Source of the DNA: Aquabacterium sp. OR-4
Lineage (GTDB): Bacteria > Pseudomonadota > Gammaproteobacteria > Burkholderiales > Burkholderiaceae_C
Direction: 5' to 3'
Length of the DNA: 64,000 bases
Assembly (NCBI RefSeq): GCF_025290835.2
Contig: NZ_JAOCQD020000001.1
Coordinates: 930,001-994,000, forward strand
Below, one piece after another: positions 18,355 to 27,312 of the stretch (the stretch's first letter is position 1; each line of letters starts with the position of its first letter). Below the pieces are notes generated by a model, which was not told where the DNA came from, did not search any database, and saw only the letters and a list, made by a program, of their open reading frames with translations. The position numbers and the translations under genes were made by a program.

Positions 18355-18422
18355 GGCCCGCGCCGCGCGCGCCACCCGGCCGCGCCGGCCCTCCCCCAAA
18401 ACATCCCCAGGAGACCCAGCCC

Positions 18423-19565
18423 ATGCTGTTGAGCGACGACCACGTGGCGGTGCAGGACGCCGTGCGCAGCTTTGTGCAGGCCGAGATCGCGCCGCATGCC
18501 GCCGCCTGGGACAAGAGCCACCAGTTCCCGGCGGCCCAGCTCAAGGGCCTGGCCGCGCTGGGCTGCTACGGCGTGGCCGTGCCGCAGGCCTATGACGGTG
18601 CGGGGCTCGACTACCTGGCGCTGGCCGTGATCCTGGAGGAGATCGCCGCTGGCGACGGCGCCACCAGCACCGTGGTCAGCGTCAACAACTGCCCGGTGTG
18701 CTCGATCCTGATGGCCTGGGGCAGCGAGGCGCAAAAGCAGGCGTTTCTCAAGCCGCTGGCGCGCGGTGACATGCTGGGCGCGTTCTGCCTCACCGAGCCG
18801 CATGTGGGCAGCCAGGCCGACGGGCTGAAGACCACCGCCGTGCGTGCTCAGGCTGGCGATGGCGACGGCTACGTGCTCAACGGCGTCAAGCAGTTCATCA
18901 CCAGCGGCAAGAACGGCGATGTGGCCATCGTCATGGCGGTCACCGACAAAGCCGCCGGCAAGCGCGGCATCAGCGCCTTTCTGGTGCCCACCGGCACGCC
19001 CGGCTACACCGTGGCGCGGGTGGAAGACAAGATGGGCCAGCATGCGTCCGACACGGCGCAGATCGTGTTCGAGAACTGCCGCGTGCCCGCCGCCAACCGC
19101 ATCGGCCAGGAGGGCGAGGGCCTGAAGATCGCGCTGTCGGGCCTGGAGGGCGGGCGCATCGGCATCGCCAGCCAGTGCGTGGGCATGGCCCGCGCGGCGT
19201 TTGACTGCGCGCTGGCCTATGCCAGGGAGCGCCAGGCCTTCGGCACGGCCATCTTCAACCACCAGGCGGTGCAGTTCAAGCTGGCCGAGATGGCCATGCA
19301 GATCGAGGCCGCGCGCCAGCTGATCTGGCATGCCGCCGTGCTGAAGGACGCCGGCCGCCCCTGCCTGAAGGAGGCCGCGATGGCCAAGCTCAATGCCAGC
19401 GAGATGGCCGAGCGCGTGTGCTCGGCGGCCATCCAGGTGCTGGGCGGCTATGGCTATGTGAGCGACTTTCCGGTCGAGCGCATCTACCGCGACGTGCGCG
19501 TGTGCCAGATCTACGAGGGCACCTCCGAGGTGCAGAAGATCTTGATCGCGCGGGCGCTGGCCTGA
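18423..19565 (+). CDS. Acyl-CoA dehydrogenase, short/branched-chain type
   Basis: An FAD-dependent acyl-CoA alpha,beta-dehydrogenase passing electrons to ETF. AGGAG lies nine bases before the ATG at 18423; the product has 380 residues. Motifs include [37 protein letters not shown], and [20 protein letters not shown]. The catalytic base is the C-terminal Glu365 in YEGTSEVQ, unlike the isovaleryl-CoA enzyme upstream, so this paralogue likely acts on straight short-chain or 2-methyl-branched acyl-CoA. It closes the plus-strand catabolic block; the next gene is convergent with only one base between stops. Confidence 0.93.
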   Translation: MLLSDDHVAVQDAVRSFVQAEIAPHAAAWDKSHQFPAAQLKGLAALGCYGVAVPQAYDGAGLDYLALAVILEEIAAGDGATSTVVSVNNCPVCSILMAWGSEAQKQAFLKPLARGDMLGAFCLTEPHVGSQADGLKTTAVRAQAGDGDGYVLNGVKQFITSGKNGDVAIVMAVTDKAAGKRGISAFLVPTGTPGYTVARVEDKMGQHASDTAQIVFENCRVPAANRIGQEGEGLKIALSGLEGGRIGIASQCVGMARAAFDCALAYARERQAFGTAIFNHQAVQFKLAEMAMQIEAARQLIWHAAVLKDAGRPCLKEAAMAKLNASEMAERVCSAAIQVLGGYGYVSDFPVERIYRDVRVCQIYEGTSEVQKILIARALA

Positions 19566-19566
19566 A

Positions 19567-20202
19567 TCACACCCCCAGGTAGCGCCCGGGGCGGTGGTTC
19601 AGCGTCAGGATGGCGCCGATGGCCACCGCGCCCAGCACCGACTGCAGCACCCGCAGCGGCGGCACCACGGCCAGCGCGGCCAGCACCACGGCGATGTCCA
19701 CGGCCATCTGCACATGGCCGGCGCGGATGCCGCGCGAGCGCTGCAGCCACTGCGCCACGATGTTCACGCCGCCCACGCTGGCCTGGTGGCGCAGCAGGGC
19801 CAGCAGGCCGAAGCCGATCAGAAAGCCGCCCAGCACCGAAGCCAGCCAGGGGTTCAGCAGCTCGAAGCGCACCACCCGCGGCGCCAGCGCGGTGAACAGC
19901 GACACCGCCGTCACCGCGGCCAGGCTCTTGAGCGTGAACTCCGGCCCCAGCCGCCGCCAGGCCAGCAAGAAGAACGGCAGGCTGAACAGCCAGAAGCAGG
20001 CCGCCAGGCTCCAGCCGGTGGCGTAGCTCACCAGAAAGGCCACGCCGGCCACGCCGCCGGTCAGCAGCCCGGCATTGGCAAACATCACCAGGCCCAGCGC
20101 CACGAACAGCGTGCCGGCCAGCAGCGCATGGCCGTCGTCCAGCCAGCTGTGCAGCGGCGCCGGGGCGGGGGCGGGCGTGGGGGCGGGCGTGGGGGCGGCC
20201 AT
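19567..20202 (-). CDS. YitT-family integral membrane protein
   Basis: A DUF161-type membrane protein of unknown transport role. The ATG at 20200-20202 gives 211 residues; an ATG five codons upstream (20217) is equally possible. The N-terminus is an Ala-Pro-Thr repeat (MAAPTPAPTPAPAPAP). About five to six hydrophobic helices follow, with the family segments FANAGLLTGGVAGVAFLVSY and GFGLLALLRHQASVGGVNIV. It lacks the C-terminal DUF2179 domain of Bacillus YitT. It is convergent with the acyl-CoA dehydrogenase gene and downstream of another membrane protein gene. Confidence 0.83.
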   Translation of the reverse strand: MAAPTPAPTPAPAPAPLHSWLDDGHALLAGTLFVALGLVMFANAGLLTGGVAGVAFLVSYATGWSLAACFWLFSLPFFLLAWRRLGPEFTLKSLAAVTAVSLFTALAPRVVRFELLNPWLASVLGGFLIGFGLLALLRHQASVGGVNIVAQWLQRSRGIRAGHVQMAVDIAVVLAALAVVPPLRVLQSVLGAVAIGAILTLNHRPGRYLGV

Positions 20203-20264
20203 GCCGGCTTCTAGCATGCGGCGTGCCGTGCGCCGTGCACTGCCGGCGCGGCCGCCTGGCCGCG

Positions 20265-20882
20265 TCAATCCTTGGGCAGGTACAGCCGGTCGGAGTAGGT
20301 GGCCAGCCAGTGCGGCCGGAAGGCCACGAAGATGGCCGCGAACATGCCGGTCAGAAAGGCCTCGCCGCTGGCCGACAGAAAGCGGCCGATCAGCAGGTCG
20401 GCCGGCTCGGTGCCCTGCGGCGCGCCGGTCAGGGCCAAGGCCAGCGCACCCGCCAGCGCCGCGGCGATCCAGGTGGTGAAAAAGCCGCGACCCAGGATGT
20501 AGATGAACAGGTGCCCGGGCAGCCAGCGCCGCAGCGCCGCGCCCAGCAGCAGGGCCAGCGTGCCCGGCACGACGCCCAGCCACACCAGCCGGTGCAGGCC
20601 TTCGTGCCAGGGCAGGTCGCCGGCCAGGGTCATCAGCAGGGCCACCGGCAGCAGCGCCAGCATGGCCAGCGGCCAGCCGGCCAGCAACACCAGCAGCGAG
20701 GCGCCCGACAGCGGCTGCACGATGGGCGCACGCGCCAGGTGATCGGCCGCCCACAGCAGCGGCAGCGTGGCGCACCAGGCCAGCCAGGGCCACGGCGGGC
20801 CGCCCTGGCCCACGGCGCGCCAGGGGCGCAAGGCCAGCGCCAGGGCCAGGGCTGGCAGCGCCAGAAACAGGTTGATCAGCAC
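20265..20882 (-). CDS. COG3235/CbiM-like predicted membrane protein
   Basis: An uncharacterised polytopic protein, sometimes annotated as an energy-coupling-factor permease. The GTG at 20880-20882 gives 205 residues beginning VLINLFLALPALALALAL; the longer frame to 21077 overlaps the divergent PEP-CTERM gene and lacks hydrophobic character. About six membrane segments are visible. Conserved family segments are the GHLFIYILGRGFFTTW stretch and the C-terminal GEAFLTGMFAAIF with AFRPHWLATYSDRLYLP. No ATPase or substrate protein is adjacent, so a transport role is only inferred. The start is uncertain. Confidence 0.75.
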   Translation of the reverse strand: MLINLFLALPALALALALRPWRAVGQGGPPWPWLAWCATLPLLWAADHLARAPIVQPLSGASLLVLLAGWPLAMLALLPVALLMTLAGDLPWHEGLHRLVWLGVVPGTLALLLGAALRRWLPGHLFIYILGRGFFTTWIAAALAGALALALTGAPQGTEPADLLIGRFLSASGEAFLTGMFAAIFVAFRPHWLATYSDRLYLPKD

Positions 20883-21034
20883 CCGCCGATTGTGGGTGCG
20901 CAGCCCCGGCCGCCCCTGATCTGGCGCAGGCGGCGGCGGGCCCAGCGGGCGCTGCGCCCTGAAACGTCTGGTTGCAGTGTTTCGGTTCGGACACCGTACG
21001 GTGCCGCCCATCCACGCAGGCACAGGAGGATGGG

Positions 21035-21754
21035 ATGGCAAGGCAGACATGGATTCGCGGCGTCGCCGCAGGCGCATTGGCTCTGGCGGCGCAGGCCGCG
21101 CTGGCGGTGCCGCAGGTGATCAGCGCGGCGCAGCTGATGCTGGTGGCGCCCGACAGCGGCCAGGCCCAGTTCGACACCGCGGACGGCTGGCTGCGCGTGA
21201 GCGAGCAGATCACGGCCACGATGACTGGCAGCGAACTGTTCGGCTTTGAAGGCCTGTGGCTGGGCAGCGGCGGCGATTCCGGCCACTACAGCCTGAGCAG
21301 CCAGCGGGCCTTGGCCTGGCTCTCGCTGGACCTGATCGCGCTCAGCGCGGTGGCCGGCGAAGGCACCGAGACGCTCGCAGGCTTTGCGGCCGATGCGCCG
21401 GGCAACCTGTCGGTCAGCAGTGCCGACGGCAGCGCCAGCCTGGTGGCCAACAGCCTGGTGCCCACCGAGGAGGACGGCCGCGCCACGCTGACCTTCACGG
21501 CGATGGGCAGCGACGGTTTCAACGTCTTCTATTTCCACCACGATCAGCCGGTGCCGCTGCAGGGCTTCGTGCTGCAGCAAATCCGTTTCGAGACGGTCAG
21601 CCCGGTGCCCGAACCGGCCAGCGCCGCGCTGTGGCTGCTGGGCGCCGCGGCATTGGCCGGGCGCCGCTGGCGCGGCCGCCAGGCGCTGCCGACGCCCCCC
21701 GGAGCCGGGGGTTCGGGCGCTCAATCTGTATCTGTTGGTGCAGGCCGCTCATGA
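21035..21754 (+). CDS. PEP-CTERM sorting-domain protein
   Basis: A secreted protein handled by the exosortase/PEP-CTERM system of EPS-producing Gram-negatives. AGGAGG lies six bases before the ATG at 21035; the product has 239 residues. A Sec signal peptide covers 1-23 (GALALAAQAALA). The middle is a beta-rich Ser/Thr/Gly domain I do not recognise. The sorting signal is VPEPASAALWLLGAAALAG followed by RRWRGR near residue 215. Unusually, about 20 more residues follow the basic cluster, where most family members stop. Its stop overlaps an ATG (21751) in the DUF1800 frame, so it leads a three-gene operon. Confidence 0.87.
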   Translation: MARQTWIRGVAAGALALAAQAALAVPQVISAAQLMLVAPDSGQAQFDTADGWLRVSEQITATMTGSELFGFEGLWLGSGGDSGHYSLSSQRALAWLSLDLIALSAVAGEGTETLAGFAADAPGNLSVSSADGSASLVANSLVPTEEDGRATLTFTAMGSDGFNVFYFHHDQPVPLQGFVLQQIRFETVSPVPEPASAALWLLGAAALAGRRWRGRQALPTPPGAGGSGAQSVSVGAGRS

Positions 21755-21810
21755 GCGCGCCGGGCCGCCCCAAGGGTGAATACCGGACGGCACAGCCTGG
21801 AGGTTCTCCA

Positions 21811-23556
21811 GTGTGCGCGCACCGACACGCACCGCGCCTGCTGCTGTCGGGTGCCCTGGCCCTGCTGCTGTCCGCCTGCGGTGGCGGCGGTGGTGGCGGT
21901 GAGGCCTCCAGCCAGGCCAGCGCGGCCGACGAGGGCACCAAGTCGATCGCCGCGGCCGCCACGCCGCTGCTGGCCACCCAGCGCGATGCGGTGCGTCTGG
22001 CCGACCAGGCCAGCTTCGGTGCCAACGAGGCGCTGGTCACCGCCATCCGCACGGCCGGCACCGAGGCCTGGGTGGCGGCGCAGCTGACCACCAGCGGCTC
22101 GAGCTACACCCGCGGCGGCGATGCCCGCATCGACCGCACCGCCGACGGCGTCGACCCCTGCGCCGGGGCGGGCGACACCTGCTGGCGCGACTACTACAGC
22201 ACCGAACCGCTGCTGTGGGACTTCTACCGCAACGCCATCGGCCGCTCCGACCAGCTGCGCCAGCGCGTGGCCTTTGCGCTGGGGCAGATCCTGGTGGTGT
22301 CGGCACACGAGGTGTCGGGCACCTACGGCTGGCGGGTCTATCACAACGCGCTGCTCAGCAACGCCTTCGGCAACTACCGCGAGGTGCTGCGCAAGGTGAC
22401 GCTGTCGCCGCTGATGGGCGAGTACCTCGACCATGTCAACAACGACAAGCTGGCGCCCAACGAGAACTTCGCGCGCGAGCTGCTGCAGCTGTTTGCGCTG
22501 GGCACCTGCCAGCTCAATGCCGACGGCACGCTGGCCGGCAGCCGCTGCCTGCCCACCTACGACAACGCCACCGTGCGCGCCTATGCCTATGCGCTGACCG
22601 GCTGGAGCTATCCGGCCGGCGGCAGCTCGCAATGGGGCTGCTGGCCCGAGGGCGCCAACTGCCGCTACCTGGCCGGCGACATGGTGGCCAAGCCCGTGCT
22701 GCAGGACAACCAGGCCCGCAGCCTGCTCGGCGGCGTGACCGTGCCGGCCAGCCGCACGCCGGCGCAGGCGCTGAACCTGGTGCTCGACTCGCTGATGGCC
22801 CATCCCAACATGGCGCCCTTCATCGGCCGGCAGCTGATCCAGCAGCTGGTCAAGAGCAATCCCACGCCGGCCTATGTCAAGCGTGTGGCCACCGCCTTCA
22901 GCAGCGGCCGCTTCCTGAAGGGCACCCGCAGCTTCGGCACCGGCACGCGCGGCGACCTGGCAGCCACCGTGGCTGCAGTGCTGCTCGACAGCGAGGCGCG
23001 CAACAGCGCGCCGCCGCTGGTGGCCGAGAAGCTGCGCGAACCGGTGCTGATGATGACCGGCGTGCTGCGCGGCCTGAACGGCCGCAGCGATGGCGCCGCG
23101 CTGGGCTGGTGGTGGGGCGAAGGCCTGCGCCAGCATGTCTTCATGTCGCCCTCGGTGTTCGGCTTCTACCCGCCCAACTACCCGGTGGCCGGCACGCGGC
23201 TGGTGGGGCCGGCGTTCGGCGTCTACAACGCCAACACGGCGTTTGCGCGGCTGAACTTCATCAACGCCCTGCTGTACTGGGACGGCTTTGCGCCCGAAAG
23301 CAGCGTGCCCGGCGCGCTGGGCACCGGGGTCAACCTGGCGGCGTTTCGCGCCGATGCGGCCGATGCCACGCTGCTGGTCGAGCGCCTGGTGGCGCTGGCC
23401 ACCGGCGGGCGCCTGAGCGCGGCGGCCAAGGCGCGCATCGTCGAAGCGGTCAACGCCTGGCCCACCACCGACGCCGGCATCGACTGGCGCACCGAGCGCG
23501 TGCGCACGGCGGCCTACCTGGTGTACGCCTCGCCGGCCTACCAGGTGCTGAACTGA
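21811..23556 (+). CDS. DUF1800 family lipoprotein
   Basis: DUF1800 proteins are large exported proteins of unknown function, usually paired with DUF1501. The GTG at 21811 has GGAGG seven bases upstream and directly gives a lipoprotein signal ending in the lipobox LSAC followed by a seven-glycine linker; 581 residues. An ATG at 21751 overlapping the previous stop is an alternative start with 20 extra residues. Family segments include DQASFGANEALV, RQRVAFALGQILVVS, NNDKLAPNENFARELLQLF, YAYALTGWSYP, RQLIQQLVKSNPTPAYV and FGFYPPNYPV. It is followed by DUF1501 after 22 bases. Confidence 0.9.
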   Translation: MCAHRHAPRLLLSGALALLLSACGGGGGGGEASSQASAADEGTKSIAAAATPLLATQRDAVRLADQASFGANEALVTAIRTAGTEAWVAAQLTTSGSSYTRGGDARIDRTADGVDPCAGAGDTCWRDYYSTEPLLWDFYRNAIGRSDQLRQRVAFALGQILVVSAHEVSGTYGWRVYHNALLSNAFGNYREVLRKVTLSPLMGEYLDHVNNDKLAPNENFARELLQLFALGTCQLNADGTLAGSRCLPTYDNATVRAYAYALTGWSYPAGGSSQWGCWPEGANCRYLAGDMVAKPVLQDNQARSLLGGVTVPASRTPAQALNLVLDSLMAHPNMAPFIGRQLIQQLVKSNPTPAYVKRVATAFSSGRFLKGTRSFGTGTRGDLAATVAAVLLDSEARNSAPPLVAEKLREPVLMMTGVLRGLNGRSDGAALGWWWGEGLRQHVFMSPSVFGFYPPNYPVAGTRLVGPAFGVYNANTAFARLNFINALLYWDGFAPESSVPGALGTGVNLAAFRADAADATLLVERLVALATGGRLSAAAKARIVEAVNAWPTTDAGIDWRTERVRTAAYLVYASPAYQVLN

Positions 23557-23578
23557 CGCGGCCGACCAAGGACACGAC

Positions 23579-25033
23579 ATGAACGCCAAGAATTCCTCCC
23601 GCCCGAACCCGCTGCTCTCGCGCCGCCGCCTGCTGGGCTGGGGCGGTGCCCTGTCTGCCGGCGCCGTGGGTGCGCCACTGCTCGGCCCGCTGCTGGCCGG
23701 AGGCGGCGTGCAGGCCGCCGCCGACGACTACAAGGCCCTGGTCTGCCTGTTTCTGTACGGCGGCAACGACGGCATGAACATGGTGGTGCCGCGCGACGCC
23801 ACCCGCCACGCCCAGTACGCCGCGGTGCGCGGCCCGCTGGCGCTGCCGCGCGCCAGCCTGGTGCCGCTGGGCGCCGACCTGGGCCTGCACCCGGCCATGG
23901 CCCCGCTGGCCACCGCCTGGGCCGATGGCGCGCTGGCGCCGGTGCTCAACGTGGGCCCGCTGTACGCGCCGCTGAGCAAGGCGCAGTACCGCGCCGCGGC
24001 GTCCGGCGATGTACTGATCCCCGAGAGCCTGTTCTCGCACTCCGACCAGCAGATGCAGTGGGAGTCGGGCGGCACGCGCTCGATCGAGCGCACCGGCTGG
24101 GGCGGCCGCGCCGCGGCGCTGATGGCCACCACCAACCCGCCGATCAGCTTTGGCGGCAATGCGCACTTCACGCTGTCGGACCTGCGCGCGCCCTGGGTGC
24201 TGCCGGGGCCGGGCTCGGCCTTCGGCGCCGAGGGCTTCTACGACTGGAGCCCGGTCACCGCCCGTCGCGCCGCGCTGAACGCGCTGTTCGCCGAGGCGCA
24301 GAAGAGCCCGCTCACCGAGGCCTATGCCGGCGGCATGCGCGAGGCCTTCGAGATCGAGTCGCGGCTGGCGCCGCTGATCGGCGCGGCGGTCGATCCGGTC
24401 AACGACCGCAGCGGCATCGCCCAGGCCTTTGCCGGCCAGATCGACGCCGCGGGGGGCTACTTCACCAACCAGCTTGGCGCGCAGCTGTACCAGGTGGCGC
24501 GCTTCGTCCATGCGCGCAGCACGGTGCGCGGCACGCGGCAGGTGTTTTTTGTGCAGATGGGGGGCTTCGACAACCACTCGGGCCAGGTGGGCACCACCGC
24601 GATGGACGGCACCCATGCCGACCTGATGGCCGAGATGGCGGCCGGACTGGCCGCCTTCTGGCAGGCGCTCAAGACCATCGGCATGGGCGATCGCGTGACC
24701 CTGTTCACCGAGAGCGACTTCGGCCGCACCTTCGCGCCCAACGAGACCGCCGGCACCGACCATGCCTGGGGCAACCACCAGCTGGTGCTGGGCGGCGCGG
24801 TGGCCGGTGGCCGCAGCTACGGTCGCTATCCCACGCTGGCCCTCGGCGGCCCTGATGACGTGGGCGTGGACGACTGGGAGCTGCAGGGCCGCTGGATCCC
24901 CGGCCTGTCGGTGGACCAGTACGCCGCCACGCTGATGCGCTGGTGGGGCCTCGGCGAAGGGCAGCTCGACACCGCCCTGCCCAACCTGGCCAACTTCGGC
25001 AGCGCGCGCAACCTGGGCTTTCTGCGCGCCTGA
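23579..25033 (+). CDS. DUF1501 family protein with Tat signal
   Basis: DUF1501 proteins belong to the alkaline-phosphatase/sulfatase-like superfamily and are exported, with unknown substrates. The 484-residue product starts with a twin-arginine-type signal, SRRRLLGWGGALSAGAVG. Conserved segments include CLFLYGGNDGMNMVVPRD, FFVQMGGFDNHSGQ, and the metal-site-like TLFTESDFGRTFAPN with AGTDHAWGNHQLVLGG. The C-terminus YAATLMRWWGLGEGQL is typical. It lies 22 bases after the DUF1800 gene. The pair plus the upstream PEP-CTERM gene form one operon; a role in cell-surface or EPS processing is inferred. Confidence 0.92.
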   Translation: MNAKNSSRPNPLLSRRRLLGWGGALSAGAVGAPLLGPLLAGGGVQAAADDYKALVCLFLYGGNDGMNMVVPRDATRHAQYAAVRGPLALPRASLVPLGADLGLHPAMAPLATAWADGALAPVLNVGPLYAPLSKAQYRAAASGDVLIPESLFSHSDQQMQWESGGTRSIERTGWGGRAAALMATTNPPISFGGNAHFTLSDLRAPWVLPGPGSAFGAEGFYDWSPVTARRAALNALFAEAQKSPLTEAYAGGMREAFEIESRLAPLIGAAVDPVNDRSGIAQAFAGQIDAAGGYFTNQLGAQLYQVARFVHARSTVRGTRQVFFVQMGGFDNHSGQVGTTAMDGTHADLMAEMAAGLAAFWQALKTIGMGDRVTLFTESDFGRTFAPNETAGTDHAWGNHQLVLGGAVAGGRSYGRYPTLALGGPDDVGVDDWELQGRWIPGLSVDQYAATLMRWWGLGEGQLDTALPNLANFGSARNLGFLRA

Positions 25034-25080
25034 GGCGGCGCGGGCAGGCCCGGCCCGGCGGCGTCTCGGCCGTGGCGGGC

Positions 25081-25400
25081 CGGCGCGGCCGGCGCAGGCG
25101 CGCGTCCATGTGTGGCTGGGCCAGGTGGACACGCTCTGGTTCAGCAACAACAGCGCGGTGGGTGGCGTGATCCACCGCAACTGGGAGCCCGCGGCGCCGT
25201 TCAACGACGCCGCCACAGCATCCTGATCGACGGCCTGGCCGGCCGCGGCAACCGGGCGCAGGTGTCGTGGATCTCCTACCTGGCGCCCTCGCCGTTCTGC
25301 AGCGGCAGCGTCATTTGCGGCAGCGTGGGGCCGCGCATGGGTTGCCTGGCACTCGGCGCGGCCGGCGCTGAGCTGCGAGAACGGCCGCGGCGGCCACCGC
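25081..25400 (+). pseudogene. Possible decayed coding remnant
   Basis: The 423 bases between the DUF1501 stop and allA hold no intact gene. One frame at about 25097-25215 reads plausibly coding (VWLGQVDTLWFSNNSA, then IHRNWEPAAPFND) before a stop. A second frame continues with ILIDGLAGRGNRAQVSWISY and YLAPSPFCSG. Both have natural-looking composition and are offset by one base, as expected from a frameshifted gene lacking a start. I cannot name the family, and chance open frames in GC-rich DNA are an alternative. Confidence 0.25.
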
Positions 25401-25456
25401 AAGCACGGCGGCCGCGGCGGCCAGCGGCCTGGCGCGGCGCTTGCATCGCGACCGCC

Positions 25457-25975
25457 ATGTCCACCGTCAACGCCTTGCTTCATCCGCAGCCGCTCACGGC
25501 CGCGGCCTTTGCGCCCTATGGCCGCGTGCTGCAGGCCGAGGCCGGCGCCCTTGCCGGCGCGGAAACCCTCAACGCCGGCACCGCCCAGCGTGTGGAGCTG
25601 GTGCCCGATGCCCGCCTGGGCGCCGGCGCCGACCGGCCGGTGCTCGCGCTGATGCGCGCGCAGGCGCGCACGCTGCCGCTGGCCATCACCGAGCTCGAGC
25701 GCCACCGCCTGGGCAGCCAGAGCTTCGTGCCGCTGGGTGCGCCGCGGCGCTTCGTGCTGGTGGTGGCGCGGCCAGGGCCGGCGCCGACCGATGCGGCGCA
25801 GCTGGCATGTTTTGTCACCGATGGCACGCAGGGCGTGTGGCTGGCGCCGGGCACCTGGCATCACGCGCTGCTGGCGCTGGATGCGGGCGACTTCCTGGTC
25901 ATCGAGCGCCGCGGCGAACTGCCCGACTGCGACACCGTGGCGCTGGCGCAGCCGCTGCAGCTGGCGCTGTCGTAG
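25457..25975 (+). CDS. allA: Ureidoglycolate lyase
   Basis: AllA splits ureidoglycolate into glyoxylate and urea, the last step of allantoin/purine ureide breakdown. The ATG at 25457 gives 172 residues, the family's normal size. Diagnostic segments are FAPYGRVLQAEAG, ITELERHRLGSQSFVPLG, FVTDGTQGVWLAPGTWHHAL and the C-terminal DFLVIERRGELPDCDTV. No allantoinase, allantoicase or urease genes are in the window. The convergent neighbour is an amidase that ends a peptide-type transport operon, suggesting a shared theme of amide/ureide nitrogen use. Confidence 0.9.
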   Translation: MSTVNALLHPQPLTAAAFAPYGRVLQAEAGALAGAETLNAGTAQRVELVPDARLGAGADRPVLALMRAQARTLPLAITELERHRLGSQSFVPLGAPRRFVLVVARPGPAPTDAAQLACFVTDGTQGVWLAPGTWHHALLALDAGDFLVIERRGELPDCDTVALAQPLQLALS

Positions 25976-25999
25976 CAGGCCTCCGGCGCCTGGCAGCCC

Positions 26000-26056
26000 C
26001 CACGTCGCTGCGCTCCTGCGACCCGAGGGGGCCTCAGCCCCTTGGGGCGGCCCGGC
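26000..26056 (+). repeat. Dispersed GC-rich intergenic repeat, type B copy 2
   Basis: In the 121-base gap between the convergent allA and amidase genes. It shares CCACGTCGCTGC.CTC, CCTTGGGGCG and GCGGCCCGGCG with 8496-8582. The stretch CGAGGGGGC...GCCCCTTGGGG can fold and might help end transcription from both sides. Confidence 0.45.
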
Positions 26057-26096
26057 GGGATCGGGCCGGCCGCTCAGGCGCTGAGCGCGCGCCGGC

Positions 26097-27305
26097 TCAC
26101 ACCCCCACGCCGGCGGCGGCCAGCCGCTCGGCCAGCGCCACCAGGCTGCGGTCAGACCCGCGCGGGCCCAGCAGCGACAGGCCCATCGGCGCGCGGCCGC
26201 CCGCGGCATCCTCGCGCCACAGCAGCGGCAGGCTCAGCTGCGGCAGGCCGGTCAGGCCGGCCAGGCACAGCAGGCGGATGGCGCGGTTGCGGTAGTCCTC
26301 CAGCGCGCTTTCGGGTGCGGCGCGCAGCGGCGCCACATCGGGCATGGTGGGCAGCAGCAGCACGCCATCGTCGCCCAGCAGGTCGTCGAGCCGGGCGCTG
26401 ATGGCGCGGCGGTGCACCCAGGCCGCGGCCACCTGGGCATCGCTGACCTGGCGCGACCAGGCAAAGCGCTCGGCCACGCCGGGGCCCAGCGGCGGCGCGT
26501 AACGCTCGATCAGCGGGCCGTCGGTCATCCAGGCCTCGCGGCCCTGCAGGTGGCGAAAGTGCCAGTACATCGCGTCCAGGCTCTCGTGCACCACGTCCAC
26601 CGGCGTGGCGCCGCCCAGCACGGCCTGCACACGGCCGGCGGCGTCTTTCACCGCTGGTGCGGCCTCGGGCACCAGCAGGGTCCACAGCGCGGTGGGCCAC
26701 AGCAGGCGCACGCTGGCCGGCAGGGGGCGGGCGTCGGCGCCCAGCAGCACCTCGGCCACGCGGGCAAAGGTGGCGGCATCGCGGGCAAACCAGCCGCAGG
26801 TGTCGAGGCTGGGGGCCAGATCCAGCGCACCGTCCAGGCTCACGCGGCCATGTGTGGGCCGCAGGCCCAGCAGGTGGCAGTGGCTGGCCGGCGCGCGCAC
26901 GCTGCCGCCGGTGTCGGTGCCCAGCGCAAAGTCGACCAGGCGGTTCGACACCGCCGCCGCCGAGCCCGAGCTCGAGCCGCCGCTGATGCGCTCGGGTGCC
27001 GCGCCGTTGACGGGCGCGCCGAAGTGCGCGTTCTGGCCGTTCATCGAGAACGCCAGCTCGTCGGTGACGGTCTTGCCGGCAAAGGCCGCGCCGGCATCGA
27101 GCAGGCGCTGCACCGTGGGCGCGCTGCGGGTCTTGATGCCCGACAGGGCCAGCACGATGGGGTTGCCGCCGCCGGTGGGGTGGCCGGCTACGTCGAACAA
27201 GTCCTTCACGCCAAAGCGCAGGCCGGCCAGCGGGCCGCTGGCGGCATGCGGCACCGGTGCCTCGGGGTAGGGCACGAAGGCGTGGGCGGGGTCGTGCAGC
27301 GGCAT
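26097..27305 (-). CDS. Amidase-signature family amidohydrolase
   Basis: Amidase-signature enzymes hydrolyse amides with a Ser-cisSer-Lys triad. The ATG at 27303-27305 gives 402 residues. The triad is visible: Lys34 in FGVKDLFDVAG, cis-Ser111 in GGSSSGSAAAVS, and nucleophile Ser135 in DTGGSVRAPAS. AFSMNGQNAHFGAPVN and GLRPTHGRVSLDGA also fit the family. The small size and sequence style resemble indoleacetamide-hydrolase/AtzF-like members, but specificity cannot be assigned. The gene is eight bases downstream of the ABC ATPase, at the end of the transport operon, so it probably acts on the imported compound. Confidence 0.87.
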   Translation of the reverse strand: MPLHDPAHAFVPYPEAPVPHAASGPLAGLRFGVKDLFDVAGHPTGGGNPIVLALSGIKTRSAPTVQRLLDAGAAFAGKTVTDELAFSMNGQNAHFGAPVNGAAPERISGGSSSGSAAAVSNRLVDFALGTDTGGSVRAPASHCHLLGLRPTHGRVSLDGALDLAPSLDTCGWFARDAATFARVAEVLLGADARPLPASVRLLWPTALWTLLVPEAAPAVKDAAGRVQAVLGGATPVDVVHESLDAMYWHFRHLQGREAWMTDGPLIERYAPPLGPGVAERFAWSRQVSDAQVAAAWVHRRAISARLDDLLGDDGVLLLPTMPDVAPLRAAPESALEDYRNRAIRLLCLAGLTGLPQLSLPLLWREDAAGGRAPMGLSLLGPRGSDRSLVALAERLAAAGVGV

Positions 27306-27312
27306 GGCGGGT

